The position numbers and the translations under genes were made by a program. DNA of 64,000 nt from Bartonella florencae (GTDB lineage Bacteria > Pseudomonadota > Alphaproteobacteria > Rhizobiales > Rhizobiaceae): the NCBI RefSeq assembly GCF_000312525.1, contig NZ_HE997452.1:290519-354518 (forward strand), read 5' to 3'. The notes beneath the pieces were generated by a model, which made no database searches, had not been told where the DNA came from, and was given only the letters and a program-made list of their open reading frames with translations. Below are positions 1 through 10,045 of this stretch, piece by piece. How positions within the stretch are numbered: position 1 is the first letter of the stretch; each line of letters begins with the position of its first letter.

Positions 1-966
1 GGTAACAGAATCACGCTTATATTCAGACTTTTCCCATTCAACATCTATATCAAGCGCATCAATTACTGCTGCATCACACATCGTTGCCTCCGCCACACGG
101 CGTGTTAGTGTAGAAAATTCCATCGCTTTAAGAAAAGCGATTAAACGTGGACCATCTTGGGGTTCCAAAATGAAATCATTTAAATCATTGTTTATAGGCA
201 CATCTTTTTTAAGGCGCACCAGTTCACGAGAAATTTTTGCCTGTTCACTATAAGTTTGAATATTTTCACGCCGTTTTATTTGCTTAATTTCCGTTACTTG
301 CTGTAATAAAAGATCAAGAGAACCAAATTGATCCAGCAATTGGGCAGCAATTTTAGGACCAATGCCTGGAATACCTGGAACATTATCTGTTGCATCTCCA
401 ATCAAAGCTTGTAAATCGACCATTTTTTCAGGTGCAACACCCCATCTTTCTACAACTTGAGAAATACCAATATGTTTGTCTTTCATGCTATCATACAAGG
501 ATACATCTGCATTTACGAGTTGCATAAGATCTTTATCAGAAGAAATAATGGTTGTTTTTGCTCCAGCCTTTGTTGCTAATGTTGCATAGGTAGCAATTAA
601 ATCATCTGCTTCAAATCCTTCCTTTTCAATACAAGGCAAATTAAAAGCTTTTGTCGCTTGGCGTATTAACGCAAATTGCGGAATAAGATCTTCAGGCGGA
701 GTCTCCCGATTCGCCTTATATTGTGGATAAATTTGTTTCCGAAATGTATCAGAGGAATAATCAAAAATAACAGCAAAATGTGTTGGAACAACGCCGGTAG
801 CTGTATTACGTGCATCACAGAGCAGTTTCCACAGCATATTACAAAAACCAGCCACAGCTCCTACAGGAAGCCCATCTTTTTTGCGCTTTAAAGGCGGCAA
901 AGCATAGTAAGCACGAAAAATATAGCCCGACCCATCAACCAAAAAAAGATGATCTGTTGCTTTCAT
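1..966 (-). CDS. polA: DNA polymerase I, N-terminal part (truncated by window edge)
   Basis: The 322 codons present encode the 5'-3' exonuclease part of DNA polymerase I, which removes primers and fills gaps in replication and repair. The start MKATDHLFLVDGSGYIFRAY is typical of the family. The acidic metal-site segment EADDLIATYA and the helix-hairpin-helix stretch GIPGIGPKIAAQLL are both visible. The proofreading-like and polymerase domains lie beyond the left edge. The gene is transcribed leftwards, away from the small-RNA candidate at about 1.15 kb. No defect is seen in the part present. Confidence 0.95.
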   Translation of the reverse strand, partial: MKATDHLFLVDGSGYIFRAYYALPPLKRKKDGLPVGAVAGFCNMLWKLLCDARNTATGVVPTHFAVIFDYSSDTFRKQIYPQYKANRETPPEDLIPQFALIRQATKAFNLPCIEKEGFEADDLIATYATLATKAGAKTTIISSDKDLMQLVNADVSLYDSMKDKHIGISQVVERWGVAPEKMVDLQALIGDATDNVPGIPGIGPKIAAQLLDQFGSLDLLLQQVTEIKQIKRRENIQTYSEQAKISRELVRLKKDVPINNDLNDFILEPQDGPRLIAFLKAMEFSTLTRRVAEATMCDAAVIDALDIDVEWEKSEYKRDSVT

Positions 967-1152
967 GACAATCTCATTTCTCCATTTCAGCTTGAAAATA
1001 ATTCTCTCTTATACATTTTTTTTTGCGCTTATGATAAAATTTATAAAAATGCCTCTAAAAAGCCATTTTTTGTTTTCATAAGGTATGGAGTCGTTACAAT
1101 TTATATTCGGTACCTAGAGCTTTTCTTTGCTGTTACAGGATATAATAGCTTT

Positions 1153-1238
1153 CATTTTGCTCCTCCTATGATAGCTGAGGTACGATGTGGCGACATGGTC
1201 GTTGTGGTGTTCCCCTCCCCACAACGACCGTATTTTTA
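1153..1238 (+). ncRNA. candidate trans-acting small RNA, EcpR1/alpha-r type
   Basis: Between polA and dnaQ there is a -10-like TATAAT at 1141-1146, and the predicted transcript starts near 1153. It carries two C/U-rich anti-Shine-Dalgarno stretches: GCTCCTCCT at 1160-1168 and CCCCTCCCC at 1212-1220. The second lies largely in the loop of a perfect 11-bp hairpin (1197-1207 with 1219-1229) followed by TATTTTT, a canonical intrinsic terminator. Alphaproteobacterial regulatory RNAs of the EcpR1/alpha-r class expose such CU-rich loops. From memory, EcpR1 of Sinorhizobium lies next to polA, which fits this position. The identity is inferred from position and structure, and the 5' end is a guess. 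Confidence 0.55.
1197..1237 (+). terminator. intrinsic terminator of the small RNA
   Basis: A perfect 11-bp GC-rich stem (GGTCGTTGTGG at 1197-1207, CCACAACGACC at 1219-1229) with an 11-nt pyrimidine-rich loop is followed by TATTTTT. It points rightwards, ends the small-RNA candidate, and lies just before the end of the converging dnaQ. Confidence 0.75.
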
Positions 1239-1298
1239 AGAGCAATGTTTTCTAGAGATTTTATTCTTCCCAGACTTTTTGAGAGAAAGAGTGCATTG

Positions 1299-2006
1299 TT
1301 ATTTGAAAATTTTGAAATCATTCCACAAAGCTTTTTCTCCCATTTTGTTGATAAAATCAGCATGCATGGCTCTTTCTTGCACACTTAATCTTGAGGGTAA
1401 GGTTTGTGGACGAGATTTAACCGCATAGAGGGCATCTTTGTCATTTTCGGGATCTTCATCATCCCCCTGCTTTTTATTAAAACCTAATACGCCCTGCTTG
1501 CCACCAATGAGTTCAATATAAACATCAGCAAGAATCTCCGCATCAAGTAAAGCACCATGAAGAACACGATGACTATTATCAATTCCAAAACGTTTGCATA
1601 AAACATCAAGTGAATTAGGACCCATAGGAAACTTACGCCGTGCCATAGCCAATGTATCAAGAATATTATCAACACTGATAAGTGGTCTATTTGCCCGCCC
1701 TAATTCTGCATTAAGAAAACCAATATCAAAGCTTGCATTATGGGCAATCATTGTTGCACCCTTGATAAATTCTAAAAATTCATCAGCAATATCACTAAAG
1801 ATTTTTTCATTTTTTAAGCGCTCATTAGTCAATCCGTGAATCGCTACAACTTCATCAGGAATAATAATACCTTCTGGATTCAAATAAACATGAAATTGGC
1901 GTCCTGTAAGATAACGGTCAACCATCTCCACACAACCAATCTCGATTATGCGATCTTTCTCTTTATCTAAACCTGTTGTTTCTGTATCAAAAATAATCTC
2001 ACGCAT
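1299..2006 (-). CDS. dnaQ: DNA polymerase III epsilon subunit (proofreading exonuclease)
   Basis: This 235-residue DEDDh exonuclease corrects misincorporated bases in the replicative polymerase core. Exo I is IIFDTETTGLD near the N-terminus. Exo II is the segment around HNASFDIGFLNAEL. Exo III is the stretch HRVLHGALLDAEILADVY. The length is normal for alphaproteobacteria, including the C-terminal tail that contacts the alpha subunit. The gene follows coaE with 4 nt between them, at the end of the minus-strand aroE-coaE-dnaQ group, an order conserved in Rhizobiales. Confidence 0.96.
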   Translation of the reverse strand: MREIIFDTETTGLDKEKDRIIEIGCVEMVDRYLTGRQFHVYLNPEGIIIPDEVVAIHGLTNERLKNEKIFSDIADEFLEFIKGATMIAHNASFDIGFLNAELGRANRPLISVDNILDTLAMARRKFPMGPNSLDVLCKRFGIDNSHRVLHGALLDAEILADVYIELIGGKQGVLGFNKKQGDDEDPENDKDALYAVKSRPQTLPSRLSVQERAMHADFINKMGEKALWNDFKIFK

Positions 2007-2010
2007 GATT

Positions 2011-2598
2011 TCAATTCTTTAATAAATTTTTTATGAGGTAAAAAACTTGCTCACGTGTATTCTCTAAATCTTTCCCTGTATCAATAACAAAATCAGCACG
2101 TTTTCGTTTTTCTTCATCAGACATTTGCCTCGCATTGATAAAAGCAAATTTTTCTTCATTCATATTTTTTCGAATCATCGCACGCTCTTTTTGTATTTCT
2201 TGTGGAGCAGAGACAACAATGACACTGTCTACACGCTTTTCACTCTTTGTTTCAAAAAGAAGTGGAATTTCAAGAACAACTAATTTTTTTCCCTCTCTGT
2301 GTGCTACCTCAATGAATTCTTTTTCTTTTTCTTGTACGAGAGGATGAATTATTTTTTCTAATGTTTGTAATTTCTCATGATCGTTTAAAAAAATTTCAGC
2401 AAGTTTTAGACGATCAATCTTACCATCTTTAACAACACTAGGAAATGTATGCGCTATAAGCGATACTGTTGGTTCACTGTTATAAAGTTTATGTACTGCA
2501 TCATCAGCACTAAAAACAGAAATGCCCGCTTGTTTGAAAAAATCAGCAACTGTTGATTTTCCCATAGCGATTGATCCGGTCAACCCTATGATTTTCAT
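2011..2598 (-). CDS. coaE: dephospho-CoA kinase
   Basis: This 195-residue P-loop kinase catalyses the last step of coenzyme A synthesis, phosphorylating the ribose 3'-hydroxyl of dephospho-CoA. The N-terminus has the Walker A motif [12 protein letters not shown]. The CoaE-typical segment LEIPLLFE and the lid with R/K residues ([15 protein letters not shown]) are also present. The start overlaps the end of aroE by 4 nt, which indicates translational coupling. The length and motifs look intact. Confidence 0.96.
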   Translation of the reverse strand: MKIIGLTGSIAMGKSTVADFFKQAGISVFSADDAVHKLYNSEPTVSLIAHTFPSVVKDGKIDRLKLAEIFLNDHEKLQTLEKIIHPLVQEKEKEFIEVAHREGKKLVVLEIPLLFETKSEKRVDSVIVVSAPQEIQKERAMIRKNMNEEKFAFINARQMSDEEKRKRADFVIDTGKDLENTREQVFYLIKNLLKN

Positions 2599-3476
2599 CT
2601 CTTGTTTTCACTCATATCTTGTAAAATTGCTGTTCGTAGTGCTTTTGTAACCTGTGGTCTTGTTCCAAACCATCGTTCAAAACCTATAACCGCTTGATGT
2701 AAAAGCATACCTAGTCCATCAACTGTTCTTAAACCATGCGCTTTTGCTTGTCGTAGAAAAGGCGTTACCAATGGTGTGTAAACAATATCTGTCACCAATG
2801 CCGTTGTTTTTGCCCTATGAAAATCACAAGAAAGAGAAGCGCCTTCTTTCTCATGAGAATTTGTCATACCTAAAGAAGTTGTATTAACAATTAAATCAGC
2901 CTGATAAAGTATTTCATGGGTATTTTGCCAGTCATAAACTTCAATAGGATTTCCAAAATGTTGCGCCAAATCTTCTGCGCGCCCCTTTGTGCGATTGACT
3001 AAGAAAATACGTTCAAATCCACGTTTTTTCAAAGCATAAAGAACAGCACGTGCAGCACCTCCTGCACCAAAAACAACAGCGGTTTCTCCCACCCAATTGG
3101 GAGCAAAATCATCAAGATTAGCACTAAAACCGTAGGCGTCACTATTTGTAGCACAAAGTTTATCTCCCTCATACCAAAGCGTATTAACAGCACCAATCAT
3201 TGTTGCTACATCATCTTTATAATTTGCTAAATGAAAAGCTTCCTGTTTATGGGGTAGCGTAACATTGCCCCCACAAAAATCCCTCCTTTTTAGAGACCTA
3301 AAAAAATCCCTAAATTCTTCAGACTTTACTTCTTGTGCAATATATTCGCCTTGTAAATTATATTGTTTAAGCCAAAAATTATGAATTTTCGGCGATTTTG
3401 AATGATGAATAGGACTACCTGCAACAAAGGCACGTGGAGGTTTTGTTTTTTCGTGCTTTATTGTTAAATTACCCAT
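2595..3476 (-). CDS. aroE: shikimate dehydrogenase
   Basis: This 293-residue enzyme reduces 3-dehydroshikimate to shikimate with NADPH. The substrate-binding N-terminus has the [13 protein letters not shown] motif, followed by GNVTLPHK with the catalytic lysine. The nucleotide-binding loop is [15 protein letters not shown], and the C-terminus has [11 protein letters not shown] chose ATG at 3476 over the in-frame TTG at 3479 because GGAG lies 6 nt before the ATG. aroB and aroK are also in this window, so much of the shikimate pathway is retained. The start overlaps the end of maf. Confidence 0.95.
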   Translation of the reverse strand: MGNLTIKHEKTKPPRAFVAGSPIHHSKSPKIHNFWLKQYNLQGEYIAQEVKSEEFRDFFRSLKRRDFCGGNVTLPHKQEAFHLANYKDDVATMIGAVNTLWYEGDKLCATNSDAYGFSANLDDFAPNWVGETAVVFGAGGAARAVLYALKKRGFERIFLVNRTKGRAEDLAQHFGNPIEVYDWQNTHEILYQADLIVNTTSLGMTNSHEKEGASLSCDFHRAKTTALVTDIVYTPLVTPFLRQAKAHGLRTVDGLGMLLHQAVIGFERWFGTRPQVTKALRTAILQDMSENKR

Positions 3477-4064
3477 CAATAACTCCTAAATGACGCAGTT
3501 TTATAAGTAAGGGTAATAAAGGTAAACCAATAATGGTAAAAAAATCCCCATCAATTTTATCAAAAAGGTGAATTCCTTCTCCTTCAATTTGATAGACTCC
3601 CACACTGTTAAAAACATCTGTTCCCACACGCGCTAAATAACGTTCAATAAACTCTGATGAGAGAGGACGTACTGACATATGTGCACTAAAAGCCTCTGTC
3701 CAAATTTCTTGGCCATTCTGAAATAAAGCTACTGCACTATGAAGAGAATGGGTTTTTCCTGATAAATCACGTAAACGTTTACGTGCTTCCTCACTATTTC
3801 TGACTTTATGAAAAACTTGTCCTCTCAAATCAAGCACTTGATCACAACCAATAACCAAGTTATCAGAGAAGCGATCAGAAACATTTTTTGCCTTTGCACT
3901 TGCAAGAAAACAGCTTAGTTCTTTAGGAGTCTTTTTTTTCCTAATTTTTCTATCTCCCTTTCATCAAAAAAAGCTCCTACAATGAAAAAACTTAAACCTG
4001 CTTTTTTTAACAATTGTGCACGATAAGAACTAAGGGATGCTAATATTAACTTATTTGTTGCCAT
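3469..4064 (-). pseudogene. maf: Maf/YceF-family nucleotide pyrophosphatase, frameshifted
   Basis: Maf proteins are house-cleaning nucleotide pyrophosphatases. The gene starts at ATG 4062-4064 with the family N-terminus LASLSSYRAQLLKKAG. It runs in frame to an A8 tract (T8 on the plus strand at about 3932-3939) and then meets a stop. With nine A residues the frame would continue through AKNVSDRFSDNLVIGCDQVL and on to the normal C-terminus at 3469. The span is 596 nt, one short of 199 codons. The catalytic segment VIGCDQVL and the rest of the 3' part look undamaged. This could be recent inactivation, a slippery tract, or a sequencing error. Confidence 0.85.
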
Positions 4065-4073
4065 TTATCTCTT

Positions 4074-4898
4074 TCATTTCCCTTCACGAAATTGTGATAA
4101 AAGTTCGAATATAGCCGCAGCAGTCTCTTCAATAGAGCGCCTTGTTACATCAATAATAGGCCAATTAAAACGTTCACAGATGCGTTTTGCATAAGTTAAC
4201 TCTTCAGCTATACTGATACGATTCGTATAACTTTCAATAGCAAAATTATTTCCCAAATCCCGATTTTGGCGAATATGTGAAATTCTTTCAGCGGAAGCAA
4301 TTAAACCTATAATCAAAGAATTTTTTGCTTCCAAAAGAGCTTCTGGTAAATCAATTCCTGGAATAAGAGGAACATTAGCTGTTTTAATTCCACGATTTGC
4401 TAAATAAATACTGGTAGGTGTCTTAGAAGTTCTTGAGATTCCTACAAGGATTACATCCGCATTAGATAGATCACTGGAGGACTGCCCATCATCATGTTCT
4501 ATTGTAAAATCCAACGCTTCAATACGGCGAAAATAATCCGCATTAAGGTCATGCTGTGCACTGACACGTAAATTTGTTGGTATTCCAAGATAAGATTGAA
4601 AAGCATCTAAAACAGGATGTAATATGTCAATACAGGGAACTCCTATTTTTTCACATTTTTTCTTAAGAAGAAGTTTAATTTTTTTATCAATGATTGTGTA
4701 AAGGACAATACCTGGTTCTTGTTGTATTTCATCAAGAGCTCTTTGCAACTGTGTCTCATTGCGAATCATTGGATAAATGTGTTCTGTTGCCTGATTCATA
4801 GCATATTGCGATGCAACAGCTCTTCCAACAGAGATCAATGTTTCTCCTGTTGCATCAGAAAGCATGTGTAAATGAAAGGATTTTTTATCTCTTGTCAC
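4074..4898 (-). CDS. ppsR: PPDK regulatory protein (bifunctional kinase/pyrophosphorylase)
   Basis: This 274-residue protein of the PPRP/DUF299 family phosphorylates and dephosphorylates pyruvate,phosphate dikinase (or PEP synthase) in response to ADP and phosphate. The N-terminus FHLHMLSDATGETL and the P-loop-like segment VGISRTSKTPTSIYLANRG are characteristic. The gene lies directly upstream of maf on the same strand. In other Rhizobiales ppsR is followed by hemE, whereas here a long AT-rich gap separates it from rho. The target enzyme is not in the window. Confidence 0.92.
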   Translation of the reverse strand: MTRDKKSFHLHMLSDATGETLISVGRAVASQYAMNQATEHIYPMIRNETQLQRALDEIQQEPGIVLYTIIDKKIKLLLKKKCEKIGVPCIDILHPVLDAFQSYLGIPTNLRVSAQHDLNADYFRRIEALDFTIEHDDGQSSSDLSNADVILVGISRTSKTPTSIYLANRGIKTANVPLIPGIDLPEALLEAKNSLIIGLIASAERISHIRQNRDLGNNFAIESYTNRISIAEELTYAKRICERFNWPIIDVTRRSIEETAAAIFELLSQFREGK

Positions 4899-5347
4899 AA
4901 AAATCTTAACTCCTTGTTAACAAATGTGCATATATGATTATTGTTTCTTATAAAAAGAAAATTCAAGAAAATTTCTCCATTACTATGCACAAATTGAACA
5001 ATTGTGATATTTAATCTTTCCTTATAAGAAAATTATGGGGATAATAGCTTTAAGATAATGGTATGATTGTCTTTTTTTATATTTTATTTGTGAATAAAAT
5101 TGAGGATAAATAAAGTATAATTAATAATTCACATTAAACACAGACATTAATAAGAATAATCACCTTTTTTTCAAATTTATTAATACAAAAAATAGCTTAA
5201 AAAAATTAATAGCTTTAAACATTAATTTATCTATGATATAAAATGAATCTGTTTCTATTTAGAATAACTTTATATTATTAAAATTTATTATGGTATTTTA
5301 TAATATATTTATTTTATTTCATGCAGAATATTTTGTATAAATGATGC
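4899..5347. other. AT-rich non-coding gap where heme genes are expected
   Basis: About 450 nt of very AT-rich DNA between divergent ppsR and rho contains no credible open frame. In many Rhizobiales hemE and a second heme gene (hemJ or hemH) sit here. Bartonella species are known heme auxotrophs, so the gap is best read as the scar of their deletion. No residual hemE sequence was recognisable. Confidence 0.6.
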
Positions 5348-5376
5348 TTGCGGATTAAAAAAATTGGGTGTAAAAT
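5348..5376 (+). promoter_or_regulatory. sigma-70-type promoter for rho
   Basis: A -35 box TTGCGG at 5348-5353, a 17-nt spacer and a -10 box TAAAAT at 5371-5376 precede rho. The predicted start near 5383 gives an 80-nt leader, in line with rho genes that control themselves through their leader. Confidence 0.5.
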
Positions 5377-5462
5377 GCCCTTTTCCTATAAGAATATTCT
5401 GTTCTCTAAAATTTTCCATAGATTATCAGGGGCAATTCTCCATTACTTAAAGAGCATATTTC

Positions 5463-6728
5463 ATGCAAGAAATGAAACTACAAGAACTTAAAAGTAAAAA
5501 TCCCGTTGAGCTTGTTTCTTTTGCTGAAACATTAGAAGTTGAAAATGCTTCTTTGATGCGCAAACAGGAATTAATGTTTGCTATTTTAAAAAAACTTGCT
5601 TCGCAAGATGTAGAAATTATCGGTGAAGGAGTTGTTGAAGTTTTACAAGATGGATTTGGATTTTTGCGATCTGCTGATGCTAATTATCTTCCTGGGCCTG
5701 ATGATATTTATCTTTCACCTGCACAAATCCAATCTTTTTCTTTAAAAACAGGTGATACCGTTGAAGGTCCTATACGGAGTCCAAAAGAAGGAGAGCGTTA
5801 TTTTGCTCTTCTTAAAATTAATACTATTAATTTTGAAGATCCTGAAAAGATTCGTTATAAAATCCATTTTGATAATCTCACTCCTCTTTATTCAAATGAA
5901 CGTTTTCAAATGGAAATACAAAATCCGATGGAGAAGGATATGTCATCGCGGGTGATTGATTTAATATCTCCATTAGGAAAAGGTCAGAGAGGGCTTATTG
6001 TAGCGCCCCCTCGGACAGGAAAAACGGTTTTACTTCAAAATATTGCTCATTCTATTACCACTAATCATCCTGAATGTTATCTTATCGTTCTTTTAATTGA
6101 TGAACGACCAGAAGAAGTTACCGATATGCAACGTTCTGTAAAAGGAGAAGTTGTTTCTTCTACCTTTGATGAACCAGCAATACGTCATGTACAAGTGGCT
6201 GAAATGGTTATTGAAAAAGCAAAACGTCTTGTTGAACATGGACGTGATGTTGTTATTCTTCTTGATTCTATTACACGTCTAGGACGTGCCTATAATACAG
6301 TTGTTCCTTCGTCAGGTAAGGTTTTAACTGGTGGTGTGGATGCAAATGCTCTACAGCGTCCTAAACGTTTTTTTGGTGCAGCACGTAATATTGAAGAAGG
6401 TGGGTCTTTAACTATTATTGCGACGGCTTTGATTGATACCGGTAGTCGTATGGATGAGGTTATTTTCGAAGAGTTTAAGGGTACGGGCAATTCAGAAATT
6501 GTTCTTGATCGTAAAGTTGCGGATAAGCGTATTTTCCCTGCTATGGATATTTTGAAATCAGGAACTCGTAAAGAAGAGCTTTTAGTAGCAAGGCAAGATT
6601 TACACAAAATTTTTGTACTTCGCCGTATTTTGGCACCAATGAATGTAACGGATGCAATTGAATTTTTGATTGATAAATTAAAACAAACAAAAAATAATAG
6701 TGAATTTTTTGATTCAATGAATACATAG
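5463..6728 (+). CDS. rho: transcription termination factor Rho
   Basis: This 421-residue hexameric RNA-dependent ATPase terminates transcription. An N-terminal helical segment is followed by the cold-shock-like RNA-binding fold with [17 protein letters not shown] (about residues 54-70). The Walker A motif APPRTGKT is near residue 181, and Walker B is the hydrophobic [16 protein letters not shown]. The Q-loop/R-loop region [19 protein letters not shown] is intact. The length is that of the short alphaproteobacterial form. mnmE follows closely downstream. Confidence 0.97.
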   Translation: MQEMKLQELKSKNPVELVSFAETLEVENASLMRKQELMFAILKKLASQDVEIIGEGVVEVLQDGFGFLRSADANYLPGPDDIYLSPAQIQSFSLKTGDTVEGPIRSPKEGERYFALLKINTINFEDPEKIRYKIHFDNLTPLYSNERFQMEIQNPMEKDMSSRVIDLISPLGKGQRGLIVAPPRTGKTVLLQNIAHSITTNHPECYLIVLLIDERPEEVTDMQRSVKGEVVSSTFDEPAIRHVQVAEMVIEKAKRLVEHGRDVVILLDSITRLGRAYNTVVPSSGKVLTGGVDANALQRPKRFFGAARNIEEGGSLTIIATALIDTGSRMDEVIFEEFKGTGNSEIVLDRKVADKRIFPAMDILKSGTRKEELLVARQDLHKIFVLRRILAPMNVTDAIEFLIDKLKQTKNNSEFFDSMNT

Positions 6729-6757
6729 AAATATTGCATTTTTTTAGGGTATATCCT

Positions 6758-8065
6758 GTGGATACAATCTTTGCCGTTTCGAGTGGATTGTTGCCTTCAG
6801 GGGTTGCTGTCATTCGGCTTTCTGGTCCTCATGTTGTTAATGTTGTAAAGGCGCTTTGTGGTCGTTTACCTAAAGCGCGGTTTATGCATTATGGAAATCT
6901 TACGGCTCGTGATGGTAGCTTTTTAGATTCCGCTTTAACTGTTTTTTTTCCAGCTCCTCATAGTTTTACGGGGGAAGATTGTGCAGAATTTCATTTGCAT
7001 GGAGGAAAAGCGGTTGTAAATCGTTTTCTTGATGAATTGTCTACATTTGTTGGATGCCGTATGGCTGAAGCGGGTGAATTTTCACGCCGTGCTTTTATGG
7101 AGGGGAAGTTAGATCTTGTTCAAGCAGAAGGTCTTGCTGATTTAATAGAGGCAGAAACGGAAAGTCAGCGGCGTTTGGCAATTATGGGAACAAGTGGGCA
7201 TTTAACAACACTTTATCGTGATTGGCGCCATAAACTTATAAAAGCACGCGCTTTTATTGAGGCGGAACTTGATTTTGCTGATGAAGCTGATATCCCAAAT
7301 TCCGTATCTGATAAAGTTTGGAAAGATATAGAAGATCTTTGTATTTCTCTTCAAAAACATATTGATGAGGGAGAATGTGCGAGTATTTTACGTGATGGAT
7401 TAAAAATTGTTATTGCGGGGGCTCCAAATTCTGGAAAATCAAGTATCATGAATCGTTTGGCTGGAAGATCTGTTGCTATTGTGACAGATGAGGCAGGAAC
7501 AACGCGTGATGCTTTAGAGATAAGGCTTGTTCTTGGTGGTTTACCAATTTTTTTGACAGATACTGCTGGTTTTAGAGAAACAGAAAATAAAATTGAGCAA
7601 TTAGGAATAGAAGTTGCAAGGCAACATGTGAGAGAAGCTGATTTGGTTATTTTGGTTTATGATATGGTAAAGCCAAGGGAAATTGAATTGCCAGAAACGT
7701 CAGCTGAAATATGGCGTGTTGGCAACAAACTTGATCTTTGTGAAAAAAGTGAAATTGATTTTTTAATGCAGTTTTCCGCATCAACAGGTTTAAATTTTGA
7801 TCATTTTATTAAGGAACTTGAATCATTTTGTTCACGTCGTTTTTCTGAAATTGGAAATCTTGTTCCAGCACGTAAAAGGCAAATTCAACTCTTAAAAGAA
7901 GCTGTTAAAGAAATAAAAGCTTCTATAAATTATACTTCTCTTGATCTCAGTTTACGTGCAGAACATCTTCGTCGTGCCAGTGATTTTCTTGGAAAAATTA
8001 CCGGAGATATAGATGTTGACGATTTACTTGATATTATTTTTTCAGAATTTTGTATTGGTAAATAA
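6758..8065 (+). CDS. mnmE: tRNA uridine-5-carboxymethylaminomethyl GTPase
   Basis: With MnmG this protein modifies the wobble uridine of several tRNAs. It has a formyl-tetrahydrofolate-binding N-terminus (DTIFAVSSGLLPSGVAVIRL) and a helical middle. The G domain has GAPNSGKSS (G1), DTAGFRET (G3) and GNKLDL (G4), and the conserved C-terminal cysteine is in FCIGK. GTG at 6758 is preferred: AGGG lies about 8 nt upstream and the family begins VDTIFA here. An in-frame TTG at 6734 lacks a ribosome site. mnmG lies downstream, beyond two parS sites. Confidence 0.95.
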   Translation: MDTIFAVSSGLLPSGVAVIRLSGPHVVNVVKALCGRLPKARFMHYGNLTARDGSFLDSALTVFFPAPHSFTGEDCAEFHLHGGKAVVNRFLDELSTFVGCRMAEAGEFSRRAFMEGKLDLVQAEGLADLIEAETESQRRLAIMGTSGHLTTLYRDWRHKLIKARAFIEAELDFADEADIPNSVSDKVWKDIEDLCISLQKHIDEGECASILRDGLKIVIAGAPNSGKSSIMNRLAGRSVAIVTDEAGTTRDALEIRLVLGGLPIFLTDTAGFRETENKIEQLGIEVARQHVREADLVILVYDMVKPREIELPETSAEIWRVGNKLDLCEKSEIDFLMQFSASTGLNFDHFIKELESFCSRRFSEIGNLVPARKRQIQLLKEAVKEIKASINYTSLDLSLRAEHLRRASDFLGKITGDIDVDDLLDIIFSEFCIGK

Positions 8066-8081
8066 TGATTCACGTGAAACA
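8066..8081. promoter_or_regulatory. parS: parS site 1 (ParB-binding palindrome)
   Basis: TGATTCACGTGAAACA matches the bacterial parS consensus TGTTTCACGTGAAACA at 15 of 16 positions. It starts right after the mnmE stop codon. parA and parB lie 2.6-4.4 kb downstream. Confidence 0.85.
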
Positions 8082-8129
8082 TTTATTATTTCATAGACAG
8101 AATTAAAAGATTATGTATTTTATACATTC

Positions 8130-8145
8130 TGTTTCACGTGAAACT
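8130..8145. promoter_or_regulatory. parS: parS site 2 (ParB-binding palindrome)
   Basis: TGTTTCACGTGAAACT matches the consensus at 15 of 16 positions, with a perfect central 14-mer palindrome. It lies in the mnmE-mnmG spacer, 49 nt from site 1. Confidence 0.9.
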
Positions 8146-8176
8146 TGAGAATAGATTATCTATGGGATAAATTCGA

Positions 8177-10045
8177 ATGTGCTCATATGATGTTATCATT
8201 GTTGGAGGTGGACATGCTGGCTGTGAAGCGGCTTGTGCTTCAGCGCGTGTTGGAGCACGGACAGCTCTTATTACACATAAAATAGCTGCATTAGGAACAA
8301 TGTCATGTAATCCAGCTATTGGCGGGCTTGGAAAGGGGCATCTGGTTCGTGAAATAGACGCCTTGGATGGTCTCATGGGACGTGCAGCAGATGCTGCTGG
8401 AATTCAATTTAGGCTTCTTAATCGACGGAAAGGTCCAGCGGTAAGAGGACCACGTACGCAAGCTGATAGACAACTCTATAAAGAAGCAATTCAAAAACTC
8501 TTGAAAGAACAGGATAACCTTATTCTTATTGAAGATGAAGTTGTTGATTTAATTGTTAAAGATAAGAATGTTTCAGGTGTTGTTTTAAAAAATCAAGGTT
8601 CAATTTTTTCTGGTGCTGTTGTTTTAACAACGGGAACATTTTTAAATGGTCTTATTCATATTGGTGATAAAACATGGGCTGCTGGACGTATGGGAGATCA
8701 GTCAAGTATAAAACTTGCTGAGCGTTTGAAAAGTTATGATATAAAGCTTGGGAGATTAAAAACAGGAACACCTGCGCGTCTTAGTAAAAAGACAATTCGT
8801 TGGGAATCTCTTGCAAAACAACAAGCTGATGAAGATCCGGTTCCCTTTTCTTTTTTGACAGAAAAAATTCAACAACCGCAAATTGAATGTGCAATAACAC
8901 GTACAAATACACAAACACATCAAGTTATTCATGAAAATATTCATCGTTCTGCTTTATATTCTGGAAATATTGAAGGATTAGGTCCGCGGTATTGTCCTTC
9001 TATTGAAGATAAAATTATCAAATTTGGTGAACGTGATGGGCATCAGATTTTTTTGGAACCAGAGGGATTAAATGATGATACTATTTATCCAAATGGTCTT
9101 TCTACTTCTCTTCCTGAAGATGTACAAATTTCCTTATTGAAAACTATTGAAGGATTGGAAAATGTGAAAATTTTACAATCTGGTTATGCTATTGAATACG
9201 ATTTTGTTAATCCACAGCAGTTGACAAGAAATTTGGAATTACGCTGTTTACCAGGTCTTTTTTTAGCGGGGCAAATTAATGGTACGACAGGATATGAAGA
9301 AGCAGCAGCACAGGGGCTTTTAGCTGGGTTAAATGCAGCACGCAAAGTAAGTGGTTTAGATGAAATTATCATAAGTCGTTCTACAGCTTATATTGGAGTA
9401 ATGGTAGATGATTTAGTTTCACGTGGGGTCTGTGAACCTTACCGAATGTTTACATCGCGTGCTGAATTTCGTTTGTCTTTGCGCTCTGATAATGCTGATA
9501 TTCGTTTAACACCTTTAGCACAGCAATGGGGACTTGTAAGGGAAGAGCGTTGGAATTCTTATCAGAAAAAACAACAACGTCTTGATCAAGCACGATTACT
9601 ATGCCAAAGTCTTTTTCTCACGCCTAATGAAGCCTCTGCTCATGGTTTACAAATAAATCGTGATGGAATTCGGCGTTCCGCTTATGATCTTCTTGCTTAT
9701 CCTCATATGAGTTTAAAACGTCTTTCAGATTTTTGGCCACAATTGCAATCAATTGATTGTAAAACTGTTGAAGCTTTAGAAATTGAAGCACAATATGCAG
9801 TTTATTTAGAAAAACAAGCACAAGATATTGCATCTCTTCAGCGAGATGAGCGTTTAGAAATTCCTTCTTCTCTTGATATTCAGTCAATTTCTGGTCTTTC
9901 AAATGAACTCAAAACAAAAATTCAGGAAAGTTCACCGCGCTCAATTGCTGATGCACAAAAAATTGATGGTATGACACCTGCAGCATTATCGCTTATTATT
10001 ACATATATTCAACGTCAACGACGTGAAAAGGCTAAAATAGCTTAA
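8177..10045 (+). CDS. mnmG: tRNA uridine-5-carboxymethylaminomethyl enzyme, FAD-dependent
   Basis: This 622-residue partner of MnmE binds FAD and NADH and adds the aminomethyl group to wobble U34. The FAD dinucleotide motif [20 protein letters not shown] is at the N-terminus. The family signature [12 protein letters not shown] and the segment [20 protein letters not shown] are clear. The C-terminal helical domain that contacts MnmE ends with [19 protein letters not shown]. The length is standard. The stop overlaps the rsmG start as TAATG. Confidence 0.96.
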   Translation: MCSYDVIIVGGGHAGCEAACASARVGARTALITHKIAALGTMSCNPAIGGLGKGHLVREIDALDGLMGRAADAAGIQFRLLNRRKGPAVRGPRTQADRQLYKEAIQKLLKEQDNLILIEDEVVDLIVKDKNVSGVVLKNQGSIFSGAVVLTTGTFLNGLIHIGDKTWAAGRMGDQSSIKLAERLKSYDIKLGRLKTGTPARLSKKTIRWESLAKQQADEDPVPFSFLTEKIQQPQIECAITRTNTQTHQVIHENIHRSALYSGNIEGLGPRYCPSIEDKIIKFGERDGHQIFLEPEGLNDDTIYPNGLSTSLPEDVQISLLKTIEGLENVKILQSGYAIEYDFVNPQQLTRNLELRCLPGLFLAGQINGTTGYEEAAAQGLLAGLNAARKVSGLDEIIISRSTAYIGVMVDDLVSRGVCEPYRMFTSRAEFRLSLRSDNADIRLTPLAQQWGLVREERWNSYQKKQQRLDQARLLCQSLFLTPNEASAHGLQINRDGIRRSAYDLLAYPHMSLKRLSDFWPQLQSIDCKTVEALEIEAQYAVYLEKQAQDIASLQRDERLEIPSSLDIQSISGLSNELKTKIQESSPRSIADAQKIDGMTPAALSLIITYIQRQRREKAKIA

